Assembly: GCF_900109545.1 (NCBI RefSeq)
Contig: NZ_FOAP01000021.1
Span: 1-64,000 of the forward strand
From: Stigmatella aurantiaca
Lineage (GTDB): Bacteria > Myxococcota > Myxococcia > Myxococcales > Myxococcaceae
Reading direction: 5' to 3'
DNA length: 64,000 bases
Position 1 is the first letter of the stretch. Every line of letters begins with the position of its first letter. Under the pieces are notes generated by a model. That model was not told the DNA's origin. It saw only the letters and a program-made list of their open reading frames with translations, and ran no database searches. Below, in pieces: positions 47,981 to 56,254 of the stretch. A program made the translations under genes and the position numbers.

Positions 47981-48913
47981 TCAGAAGGCCCGGTTCACGG
48001 CGTAACCGCAGATGCGGTGCTCGGCCTTGTAGGTGTTCGGGCCAGGGATGCCATCGATCGGGCCGGTGTAACCGAAGCTCCGGCCCACCGTCTGGACGCG
48101 GGTCCAGTAGATGGAGCCAGGAATGCCATCGTCCTCCGCGGAGGTGCGCGGACCGCCGCGCTTGTTCAGCTCGCGGGCGGTGATTCTCACGCGAATCTTC
48201 TCCGTGTTGGAGCCCGTCACACCGTCAATGGGACCGGTGTAGCCATAGTCCCGCTGGCCGACGGTCTGAATGCGCTTGTAATAGATAGGACCGGGGACGC
48301 CGTCGAACTCCGTGTCCGTCTTGGGCAGCGAGCTGCCACCGCCGCCACCGCCGGGAGGGGCTCCGCCACCGGCAATCTTGCCGCCCGCGTAGTCCATCGA
48401 CCAGCCGAGGTACCGCGCTCCCGACCTGCTGGTGTAACCCGAGATGCTGTTGATGCCGATGGCGGTTCCCCACGACTGCGACAGGTGATTCGAGGCCATG
48501 AAGACGGCCGTGCCCCCGCCGTTGAGGTCCGCGCCAACATGTCCGTCCGCCCCAATGTCCCACCAGTGGAAGGCGCCCGTGAGCGCCGTGGCGGGGTTGG
48601 TCGAGACGATCTTCGAGGCGCGGTAGGCCTCGATGGCGGACGGCCGGGCCGAGGACTCGGGCAGCTGGCCAAAGCGCCACATCAGCGAGCCGCACCACCC
48701 GGCCCACGAGCCGCCGTCCCGCGTGGGGTGGGCAGCCGCGTAAGCCCGGGCCCGGTCGTAGATCGGTGAGTTCGCCTCGGCGGTGACGGTGCCTGTCTCC
48801 ACCTCGGTCTCGGCCTGGCCGGGCGTCACGCCCTCGAAGTCTCCTCCACACGAGGCAAGGACAAGACCTGCTGACAAAAGCGCGGTGGCCCACATCATCC
48901 GGTTCGAATGCAT
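47981..48913 (-). CDS. Lipoprotein with C-terminal duplicated repeat
   Basis: A 310-residue lipoprotein (lipobox VLASCG, Cys near 22). Residues about 50-180 contain several tryptophans and cysteines (WAGWCGSLMWRFG, FHWWDIGADGHVGADLNGGG), reminiscent of secreted cell-wall-active or NlpC/P60-like folds though no catalytic triad was identified. After a glycine spacer come two copies of a roughly 40-residue unit: FDGVPGPIYYKRIQTVGQRD/YGYTGPIDGVTG and DDGIPGSIYWTRVQTVGRS/FGYTGPIDGIPG. This looks like a peptidoglycan- or polysaccharide-binding tandem repeat. ATG 48913 follows CAGGAG. Confidence 0.7.
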   Translation of the reverse strand: MHSNRMMWATALLSAGLVLASCGGDFEGVTPGQAETEVETGTVTAEANSPIYDRARAYAAAHPTRDGGSWAGWCGSLMWRFGQLPESSARPSAIEAYRASKIVSTNPATALTGAFHWWDIGADGHVGADLNGGGTAVFMASNHLSQSWGTAIGINSISGYTSRSGARYLGWSMDYAGGKIAGGGAPPGGGGGGSSLPKTDTEFDGVPGPIYYKRIQTVGQRDYGYTGPIDGVTGSNTEKIRVRITARELNKRGGPRTSAEDDGIPGSIYWTRVQTVGRSFGYTGPIDGIPGPNTYKAEHRICGYAVNRAF

Positions 48914-49165
48914 CGGCTGTCTCCTGGAGCGGAAGGTGTTCTCTTCGGGGCGCGCATGCGCGGCCGCATGTCTGTGGCGGACGCCGGACCCCAACGCACT
49001 CAGGTTGTCGGGACAAGAAGGACGGAAGTTTCCGATGAACTGGGTTTTTTCCTTCTTTTCGAGGAGACGCGAACTCACCTGTTCCGGAGCAGAAAATGGT
49101 ATATGCGGAATAAGCCGCTTTCTCCCGCTTTGCTGATCAACCTCTTTCCGGCTGGCCAATCATTC

Positions 49166-50074
49166 ATGAAGACACGAACGCCATGGATTGCCTCGCTCCT
49201 TCTCGCGTGGGGAGCCCCTGTTGTGGCGCCCGCGTCTCCGGGTGTCGTGACCGCCGACGTCCAGACCTTCTTCGCCTCGACGTACAAGGTGAACACCTTC
49301 GAGCGTCCCGCGAGCCTGAGCTCCTACTCCCTCAGTGAGTGGGCCGCAGACGGTTGGAGCGCTCCCTGGGATTTGGGGATGAGCAGCCGGACCTGGATCG
49401 ATGGGGTGAACTTCAGGCACTCGGGGACCAAGTCATTACGCATCACTTACCCGGCCGGCAAGATTGGCCCCGAGAACTCCGGTGCCCAGGCGCCGTTCAC
49501 GCTGATCCCCGCACGGGAGTATTATTTGTCGTATTGGGCGCGCTTCAGCAGTGACTTCAGCTGGGGGACGACGCAATTCGCCGGCAAACTCGGACTCGGT
49601 CTGGCGGGGGGCGGAGCGTGTTCTGGCGGTCAGGTCTGTACCGGCTACAACGGGTTCAGCTCGCGGATGATCTGGCGCTCGGGAGGCCAGGCGGCGATCT
49701 ACTACTACCACATGGGGCATGGGGGCGAGTACGGCGACTATGCGGTGCTGAAGACCCGGGCAGGCTCCGACATCTACTATCCCCGCGGCACCTGGGTGCA
49801 CATCGCCCAGCGGCTCAAGGTCAACTCCGTGACCAACGGGGTCGCGAACCCCGACGGTGAAATCGAGGTCTGGTACAACGGCACATCGGCCGCCAGGATT
49901 TCTGGATTGCGCTTCGTGCGCAACGCGGACGTGGTCGACAAGGCCTACTTCTCCTCGTTCTTCGGAGGCGCCACGGCCGAGTTCGCCCCGATGCACAATT
50001 CCTACGTCTGGTACGACGACCTGAAGGTCTCGACGAGCCCTCTGGACATCTGCGAGCTCTCCGGCGGCTGCTGA
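49166..50074 (+). CDS. Secreted polysaccharide-lyase-like protein
   Basis: A 302-residue exported protein with a signal peptide ending near PVVAPAS. The body is a beta jelly-roll with YYLSYWARFSSDFSWGTT, a GTWVHIAQRLKVN strand, and a C-terminal FGGATAEFAP...YVWYDDLKVS block. This pattern matches polysaccharide lyase family 14-like (alginate or glucuronan) enzymes and related carbohydrate-binding proteins. Catalytic activity is not proven by what I can see. It is divergent from the repeat lipoprotein, with a 252-bp shared upstream region. Confidence 0.7.
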   Translation: MKTRTPWIASLLLAWGAPVVAPASPGVVTADVQTFFASTYKVNTFERPASLSSYSLSEWAADGWSAPWDLGMSSRTWIDGVNFRHSGTKSLRITYPAGKIGPENSGAQAPFTLIPAREYYLSYWARFSSDFSWGTTQFAGKLGLGLAGGGACSGGQVCTGYNGFSSRMIWRSGGQAAIYYYHMGHGGEYGDYAVLKTRAGSDIYYPRGTWVHIAQRLKVNSVTNGVANPDGEIEVWYNGTSAARISGLRFVRNADVVDKAYFSSFFGGATAEFAPMHNSYVWYDDLKVSTSPLDICELSGGC

Positions 50075-50150
50075 TTGGCACACCGGGCCCGTCCAGCGGC
50101 CCTCTATCATTGCAGAATTCGACCACGGCGGATGCCGAGGAGTCAGGATC

Positions 50151-50966
50151 ATGACGGCAGCGGGAGTTCGTACCGGGAGCACGGATTCAGGTAACCCGAA
50201 ATACAAGACGCTCTACAATGGCCTTGCAACCCATATCCCCGACAAACGATTCGTCTTCATGAATCATGGCTTCGCCGAGCTGAAGCTGGGGGCGGAGGAC
50301 TTCAGTTGGCTCAAGCGGGAGGATGAGGCGTGGAAGTATTCGATCAATCTGGTCCGCCACCTCCTCAAGGCCGTGGAGCTGGACGGCAAGAGAGTCCTCG
50401 ATGTCGGTTGTGGGCGCGGAGGAACCTGCTCGTACCTGATGCGGTACGCGAAGCCGAAGCTGGTTCGGGGGCTTGATTACAGCGACCAAAACATCGAGTT
50501 CTGCAAGAGTACCCACCTCCATGAGGGGCTCGACTTCGTTCAGGGAGATGCCCAGCACCTACCCTTCGAGGCCGGGAGCTTCGATGTTGTCACCAACATT
50601 GAGTCGTCGCACTGCTATCCAAACCGGGAGCAGTTCTACAGCGAGGTGCACCGGGTTCTGAAGCCGGGGGGCTTCTTCTGCTACACCGATAACCTGCGTC
50701 GCTTTCCGGGGAAGTGGAGGGTGGAAGGGCAGCTCAAGCGCGCGGGGTTCCGGGTGCTGAGCTACGAGGACATCACCCAGAATGTCATCCACGGCATCAT
50801 GCGGAGCAGCAGCTCCCTGCATGAGCTGCTCACCAGCATGGTCGACCCCAAGCTCGGCAACGAGCGGACCCTGCAGTCCATCTACTTCTCGGTGACCCAC
50901 CGCAACACGCAACTCTATTTGTTGGGGCTTCAGAGTTACCGGCTCTGGCGCTTGGAGCGTATCTGA
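50151..50966 (+). CDS. SAM-dependent methyltransferase
   Basis: A 271-residue class I methyltransferase. Motif I is RVLDVGCGRGGTCSYL (about 83-98), the acidic strand-2 residue is in RGLDYSDQNIEFC, and motif II/III are SFDVVTNIESSHCYPNREQF and VLKPGGFFCYTD. The N-terminal FVFMNHGFAEL and the family-like C-terminal region suggest a small-molecule O/C-methyltransferase like those of natural-product clusters. It lies tail to tail with the MFS gene of the second NRPS locus and may serve that pathway, though it is on the other strand. Confidence 0.85.
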   Translation: MTAAGVRTGSTDSGNPKYKTLYNGLATHIPDKRFVFMNHGFAELKLGAEDFSWLKREDEAWKYSINLVRHLLKAVELDGKRVLDVGCGRGGTCSYLMRYAKPKLVRGLDYSDQNIEFCKSTHLHEGLDFVQGDAQHLPFEAGSFDVVTNIESSHCYPNREQFYSEVHRVLKPGGFFCYTDNLRRFPGKWRVEGQLKRAGFRVLSYEDITQNVIHGIMRSSSSLHELLTSMVDPKLGNERTLQSIYFSVTHRNTQLYLLGLQSYRLWRLERI

Positions 50967-51099
50967 GTGGGTGAAAAGGGGATCAAGGCGCTGAGCGGCC
51001 GCCGATCTTGGCGAAGCGCTCATAAGCTCGCCCGTCAAGCGTCGCACCTACTCGCTCTTTCGCCAGGGCTGCATGTATTACCAAGCCATCCCCTGTACC

Positions 51100-52422
51100 T
51101 CAAACCCGCGAAGGCGGGGACACGGCCCCGGTGGAGGTTCCGTCTGGCGGTATCTCCTCGACTTCGCGGACGTGGCGGGCGGTATAGCCCCGCCCCGCCG
51201 CGATGAGCGTCAAGAGGCCGGCGGCGATGAAGCACAGCGCGATGCCCCGGCTGCGCGCGTCGAGTTGTTCCAGCGGCCCGAAGAGCGCGGGGACGGAGAG
51301 GGAGACGCCGTCCAGATGGTCCGCCATGATACCTGCGGCAAGGTACGCCAGCGGCTGGACGGACCAGGCAATCATCCCACGCATGGCGAAGACGCGGCCC
51401 CGGAGTGCGGCAGGGACCTGCCGCTGCCAGATGGCTTGGCTGCTCCCATCCATGATGGGGATGCAGAATCCCGCCATGAAGGTGCAATACCCGAGCACCG
51501 TCAGGGTGGGGAACAGCCCGGCGAGCACCATGACCGTCCCCAGGCCCATTCCGACTCCGAGTACCCCGTGGATGCGGTTTTTCGGCCCTCCCCACGCGGT
51601 CATCACGACGCTTCCCACCAGGAGTCCTAGGCCTCCCGTGGACAGCAAGCCTCCAAGTACGGCCGGGCTGGCGATGTCCAGCACCAGCGGGGGAAGCAGC
51701 ACCTGCATGGCGGAGAGCGAGCAGTTGGTGAGGACTGAGAACGCGAGCAGACCGAGCAGACCCCGGCGTTCCTTGAGGTAGTTCCACCCTTCGAGGGCTT
51801 GCTGCATCGCCGACGTGCTCGCATCCGGGGCAGCCCCGCTTCCAGCGGGCAGGTTCCGAATGAGCGACATCGTGGTGATGGCGGCCAGGAAGCTGATGAA
51901 ATCGATCAACACCACCGTTCCCAGGTGGGTGGCACTCATCAGGAACCCCGCCAAGGGGGGAGCGATCAGGGGCACGGCGGCATCGCTCGCCTGGACGAGG
52001 CCGTTGGCGCGGCCCAGGTGCCGCGCGGGGACGAGCGCCGGGGTCAGGGCGGTGTACGACGTCCGCTGGAACGCACCGCTCACCGAGGCGATGGCGGTGC
52101 CCACGTAGACGTGCCAGGGCGCGAGCTGGTCCAACGAGAGCAGAATGGCATAGACGAGGCTGACCAACCCCGCGCCGAAATCTCCCAGTCTCATCGCGTT
52201 CCGGAGATCCCAGCGATCCACCAGCACCCCCACGATCGGCGCGACGAGCACCCCAGGGAGGATGGTCAACACGGAGATCAGCGCGAAATCCGTGACCGAG
52301 CTGGTAAGGCGGTACACCCAGAGCCCCAGGGCGAAGCTGGTCAGGGCGCTGCCGAGCTTGGACACCGTCTGGCCGCCCCAGATGATGGCGAAGCGCAGCA
52401 CACCGCTCCCGGACTCGTTCAT
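51100..52422 (-). CDS. MFS transporter of NRPS locus
   Basis: A 440-residue major facilitator of the DHA3 drug-efflux type with twelve hydrophobic helices. The GVLVDRWDLRNAM loop between helices 2 and 3 is the MFS signature, and YTALTPALVPARHLGRANGL is usual in this subfamily. It starts six bases after the JmjC gene's stop, so it is the last gene of the NRPS operon on the minus strand. Export of the NRPS product, or self-protection, is inferred. Confidence 0.82.
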   Translation of the reverse strand: MNESGSGVLRFAIIWGGQTVSKLGSALTSFALGLWVYRLTSSVTDFALISVLTILPGVLVAPIVGVLVDRWDLRNAMRLGDFGAGLVSLVYAILLSLDQLAPWHVYVGTAIASVSGAFQRTSYTALTPALVPARHLGRANGLVQASDAAVPLIAPPLAGFLMSATHLGTVVLIDFISFLAAITTMSLIRNLPAGSGAAPDASTSAMQQALEGWNYLKERRGLLGLLAFSVLTNCSLSAMQVLLPPLVLDIASPAVLGGLLSTGGLGLLVGSVVMTAWGGPKNRIHGVLGVGMGLGTVMVLAGLFPTLTVLGYCTFMAGFCIPIMDGSSQAIWQRQVPAALRGRVFAMRGMIAWSVQPLAYLAAGIMADHLDGVSLSVPALFGPLEQLDARSRGIALCFIAAGLLTLIAAGRGYTARHVREVEEIPPDGTSTGAVSPPSRV

Positions 52423-52428
52423 CGCTGC

Positions 52429-53322
52429 TCAGCCCTGCGGGGGGCTGCGCTGCAGGGAGGCATAGGCCTCTTGCAGCTTCATCCCCAGGGCAATGCGTGC
52501 TGCCACCGGACCCACGCGCACCGCTGACGGGATGTCCCACCACCAGAGGTTGACCGCGATGGACGGGGCAAGGGTGTGGACGCGATGCCACCAATTCACC
52601 GGCAGGAAGAGCAGGTCGCCCGGTTCGAGGATGAAGTCGTAATCCGGCCGGAGCCCGCTCGCGGTCACCCGCCTCGCCGCTCCCACATCAAGGTCCACCC
52701 CGCTCAAGTCAGCGGCCCAGTCGAGTGGGGCCGGTTGGAGGCGCCGGGCTTGGCGGGGCGCATAGAGTTGCCAGCGCTTGCGGCCGGAGAGCTGGGCGTA
52801 GAGGTTGTGGGCGCGATCCCTGTGGAGTTGGGCGAAGGTGCCACGCGGGGCGATCCAGACAGAGGATTCGGTGAGACGGTTCAACCACCGGGGGGCATAG
52901 TCCGGGAAGCGGACGTCCTCCCGCAGGGAGGGGACGGCCCGAAGCAGCGATGGACCCACCAGATGGTTGATCTCCTCCGGCTGCTTCCCCAGCATCTTGT
53001 CCGCGATTTCGTCCAGGTCGCTTTCGATGGGAAGCGACGAGGAGGCCCGCACCTCGTCCAGATAGGTGGCCAGCTTCATCCGCCGTGCGCCGCCCAGGGG
53101 CTTCGAAGTGCCGGGCAGGGCGCCCCAGGTGTACAGCGCCGATCTGACGGTGATCTCGACGCTTCCGTGCATGGAGCGGAACCACTCGAACGTCCACTTG
53201 GAGGAGGCGGGCCAGTCCCGGAGGGCGCCGGTGAAAATGACCGGTTGTCCCGCCTTCTCCCACGACGCAATGAAGTGCTCTCGGGAGACGAGCGGAACCC
53301 GGGGGATGGCCTGCGGCATCAT
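52429..53322 (-). CDS. JmjC/cupin-type 2-oxoglutarate oxygenase
   Basis: A 297-residue cupin_8/JmjC-like hydroxylase. Iron ligands are visible as HRD in FAQLHRDRAHNLY (H167, D169) and the distal histidine in LPVNWWHRVH (H246). The lysine of GRKRWQLYAP (about 182) is placed to bind 2-oxoglutarate. The N-terminal GQPVIFTGALRDWPAS matches the FIH/JMJD family entry. Bacterial members hydroxylate amino acid side chains in proteins or carrier-bound peptides. In this operon, tailoring of an amino acid residue is the best guess. Start ATG 53322. The gene begins 23 bases after the radical SAM stop. Confidence 0.82.
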   Translation of the reverse strand: MMPQAIPRVPLVSREHFIASWEKAGQPVIFTGALRDWPASSKWTFEWFRSMHGSVEITVRSALYTWGALPGTSKPLGGARRMKLATYLDEVRASSSLPIESDLDEIADKMLGKQPEEINHLVGPSLLRAVPSLREDVRFPDYAPRWLNRLTESSVWIAPRGTFAQLHRDRAHNLYAQLSGRKRWQLYAPRQARRLQPAPLDWAADLSGVDLDVGAARRVTASGLRPDYDFILEPGDLLFLPVNWWHRVHTLAPSIAVNLWWWDIPSAVRVGPVAARIALGMKLQEAYASLQRSPPQG

Positions 53323-53345
53323 GGCGTGCTCCTCCACCCTCCTGG

Positions 53346-55130
53346 CTACTGCACGGTCACCGCTGTCTCGAGGCCGCGCCGCTTCAGGTCCAGGATCAGC
53401 AGATCGAGCGACATGTTCTCGTCGTTCGTCGAGAAGATCTTGTTCTTGTTGAGGTACTGCGACATCTCGTTGATGAAGCTCTCGATGTACTCGACCTTCC
53501 GCGGGTAGTCGTCCTCGTCCGCGTAGCCCAGCAACGAGTCGAACGAGCTGGACCGCTCGTAGCGCTTGCGGAAGGGGGACTTGGAGTAGTCGCGGGAGGT
53601 GATTTCGAGCGGGGTGAACAGGCGCAGCTCCAGCTTCCCGCGGACCGTGAAGAAGGGGCGGACCTTCTTGTCCAGCACGTTCTTGCGCAGGAAGTCCACG
53701 GTCATCTTGAGCTGATCCACTGTCTCGCCGGGGTAGTTGTGGAACAGCATCAGCTTGTTCACGATCCCCTTCTGGCTGCTGATGTCGAGGATGTTCTGCA
53801 CCTGCCGGATGGAGACCCCCTTGATCATCTTCTTGAGGACCTCCTGCGATGCGGACTCCAGGCCCCATTCGATGACGCGGATGCCGGCCTTGTGCCAAAG
53901 CTCCAGGATCTTCTCGTCGGTGAACTGGGGCTCGAAGCGGGCATAGGTGAGGATGTTCACGTCGAGGTTGCGCCGGATCAGCTCCTCGGCGATGGCCGTG
54001 CCCTCGTTCACCTCCAGCATGTCGTCCACGAAGTGGAAGAAGCGCGTGTTGTAGCGCTTCACCAGGAGCTCGATGTTGTCCACCGTCTTCACGGCATCGT
54101 TGCTGTAGTAGCCAGAGTAGGTCTTGTAGTGGTTGCAGAACGTGCACTTGGCGAAAGCGCATCCACGCGAGGTGGACAAGGGCAGCGTCGGCAGCAAGAA
54201 CTTGTCGAGATCGTAGTCATCGAAGTCCGGCCGGAAGATCGAAAGCTGGATGTCGTGGCGCGGCTCGTTGACCTTGATGTTGCCCTCCGCATCCCGGAAG
54301 ACGACGCCGTCCAGCTGCTCCACGGGCTTCCCGCGCAGGAACTCCAGGAAGGTAGTCTCCGCTTCCTTGAGGAAGGCGTAGTCGATGCAGTCGTTGTTCT
54401 TGAGGTACTCTTCCTTGAAGGTGGAGGCGTCCGGCCCCCCGACGGCGATTTTTCCCTGGATGAGCGGCTTGAGGCGCCGGGCGAACCAGAGGGTCGCTTT
54501 GCGCTGAATCTGGATGACGGAGAAGCCCACCACTCGCGGGTTCAGGGCCGCCACCTCCTGAACCTTCTGGTGCAGGAAGTTCGTCACCGGGTTGTCGATC
54601 TCTCCGCCGGCCTCGTCATGGGTCAGCGCCAGATCGATGACGATGTGCAGCATCCCGGTCAGCACGAAGATGAGCGAGGCGAGGCTGCTCTCCTGCTCAT
54701 CGCAGAAGACCTCTTCGTACTTGCGGGCCTGGAGCTTCTGCTTCACCTGCTCGATCCTGGCGAAGCCGATCTGGTTGTCGATGTAGTGCAGGTAGACGAG
54801 CGCGTTGCGAATCCGATCGAAGTCCGCCGGGATGTCGATGTGCGCCTTGGCGAGCTCCGGGAGGAACCGGTAGGCCAGATCCTTCAGCCTCTCCTCCGTG
54901 AGGAGGAAATCCCGGAGCAGCACGTTGACGTCCTGCTGCTTCACCTTGAAGAAATTCTTCCTCAGTGCCGCCGTCAACGTGGGCACCGCCAGATGCGGAT
55001 AGTCCATGTTGTGGTTGGGCATCTTGAGGAGGACCACGTCGGTGCGGCGCGCGCGGGCGGCCGGGGTGCCGGCATTGTCCTTCCCAGGCTGGGTGGCGTT
55101 GTCGTCGGCCACGGACGGATTGCTTGCCAT
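53346..55130 (-). CDS. B12-binding-type radical SAM enzyme
   Basis: A 594-residue radical SAM protein. The N-terminal half (about 30-260) has the alternating fold of a cobalamin-binding domain, with VVGFSVIQIQ and IAVGGPDAS as the S-x-x and G-G elements; the usual D-x-H-x-x-G is not present. The cluster motif is RGCAFAKCTFCNHY, spaced C-x4-C-x2-C, instead of the classic C-x3-C-x2-C. A GLESASQEVL segment and a helical C-terminal region (about 500-594) follow. Related enzymes methylate or rearrange unactivated carbons in peptides and small molecules. It is the third gene of the NRPS operon, and the start at 55130 is preceded by a 23-bp gap. Confidence 0.85.
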   Translation of the reverse strand: MASNPSVADDNATQPGKDNAGTPAARARRTDVVLLKMPNHNMDYPHLAVPTLTAALRKNFFKVKQQDVNVLLRDFLLTEERLKDLAYRFLPELAKAHIDIPADFDRIRNALVYLHYIDNQIGFARIEQVKQKLQARKYEEVFCDEQESSLASLIFVLTGMLHIVIDLALTHDEAGGEIDNPVTNFLHQKVQEVAALNPRVVGFSVIQIQRKATLWFARRLKPLIQGKIAVGGPDASTFKEEYLKNNDCIDYAFLKEAETTFLEFLRGKPVEQLDGVVFRDAEGNIKVNEPRHDIQLSIFRPDFDDYDLDKFLLPTLPLSTSRGCAFAKCTFCNHYKTYSGYYSNDAVKTVDNIELLVKRYNTRFFHFVDDMLEVNEGTAIAEELIRRNLDVNILTYARFEPQFTDEKILELWHKAGIRVIEWGLESASQEVLKKMIKGVSIRQVQNILDISSQKGIVNKLMLFHNYPGETVDQLKMTVDFLRKNVLDKKVRPFFTVRGKLELRLFTPLEITSRDYSKSPFRKRYERSSSFDSLLGYADEDDYPRKVEYIESFINEMSQYLNKNKIFSTNDENMSLDLLILDLKRRGLETAVTVQ

Positions 55131-55153
55131 CGGTTTACCCCCGTGTGGATGGT

Positions 55154-56128
55154 TCAACTCTTGCTTTCCTTGTCGGTCGCGATCTCCAACGAGTTGCGCT
55201 CCAGGATCCACCTGTTGTCCACGAAGACAGGCGACTGGCACTCGTAGGTGTCGGCGATCGAATCCAGATCGAACTCCAGCACCACGCTGTTGCTGCTGTG
55301 CCGCCACTCGTTGTACTGGCCCAGCGAGGCATACCGCTCGAGGAAGGCATGGTCGAACGCGGCGATCCGGGCCTCCACCGCGGCCTCTACCCCGTAGCCT
55401 GCGCGCAGCTTCGCGATGTCGGCCTCGACGGACTGCTCCTGGTGCATGATCCGCGCGAGGTGCCACAGCTCCTTCATCGCGTAGAAGTGCTTCACGTAGC
55501 CGCCCCGGCTCAGGTTCACCGAGTCGTTCAGCTGCGGCCAGCGGGACCAGAGTCCGGCGAGGGAGTTCGCCAGGTGCGCCGAGTCGTCGCCACCAGCAGA
55601 GAAGGGGACCTCGATGACCGGGAAGCGGGACAGGAGGGCCCGACCCTCCGGGCTCTCGGAGAGCTTCTCTAGCTCGGCGAGCAGCGCTGGGAGCGTCTGG
55701 GGCAGCCGCTCGGCGGTGATGCAGAACCGGAAGTCGATGATGTAGCTCCGCAGGAGCGAGGCCGTGGACCGGATACCGTCCGCCAGGCCGGAGAAGTTTT
55801 CCTGGTCCGTGAAGTGCGGCAGCAGCGTGAGCTTCGGCAGCCGGCAGTCCAGGCGGGTGAGGAGATCGACGAATGACGCATCCGGTTGGGCCGGGCCCAG
55901 GATCTTGAAGTTCGGGTCAGGCTTCTGCGAGTCCTTGCGGTCCCGGAACACGCCGATGATCTTCTCGAGCTGTGCGCGTACCTGCGCGTTGTCGTGGGGC
56001 GCCACGAGGAATGCCGTCAGGTGCGCGTAGTGCGTGTCGTGGTACCAGCGCAGCTCCTGCTCTATCCGCGCGAGGAGGCTCTGCTCATCCTGGACAGGGA
56101 GGACATATTCGACGATTCGCTTACGCAA
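55154..56128 (-). CDS. Unknown protein of NRPS operon
   Basis: A 324-residue soluble protein with no motif I can name. It starts at a TTG (56128) with a good GGAGG four bases ahead. It begins MRKRIVEYVLPVQDEQ. The middle has conserved-looking charged segments (ITAERLPQTLPALLAELEKL), and the C-terminal third is alpha-helical, rich in H/Y/W (HFYAMKELWHLARIMHQEQ). It lies between the NRPS gene (126-bp gap) and the radical SAM gene (23-bp gap). The position suggests a partner of the radical SAM enzyme or a dedicated biosynthetic enzyme. Confidence 0.7.
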   Translation of the reverse strand: MRKRIVEYVLPVQDEQSLLARIEQELRWYHDTHYAHLTAFLVAPHDNAQVRAQLEKIIGVFRDRKDSQKPDPNFKILGPAQPDASFVDLLTRLDCRLPKLTLLPHFTDQENFSGLADGIRSTASLLRSYIIDFRFCITAERLPQTLPALLAELEKLSESPEGRALLSRFPVIEVPFSAGGDDSAHLANSLAGLWSRWPQLNDSVNLSRGGYVKHFYAMKELWHLARIMHQEQSVEADIAKLRAGYGVEAAVEARIAAFDHAFLERYASLGQYNEWRHSSNSVVLEFDLDSIADTYECQSPVFVDNRWILERNSLEIATDKESKS

Positions 56129-56254
56129 TCTTCCTCCACCGTACGGATGGCGGTCTGTTCACGATTGACGCGAATTATAACGGTCCGCGCGCACCAAATC
56201 TACCCGTGGCCCGACTTGGCCCGCCGCCCGCGCCGCGCTGCGTCGGTGCCGGGC

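Noticed and set aside
50151-50966. Methyltransferase as a certain member of the NRPS operon
   Set aside because: It is on the opposite strand and convergent, so co-transcription is impossible. A functional link is only a possibility.
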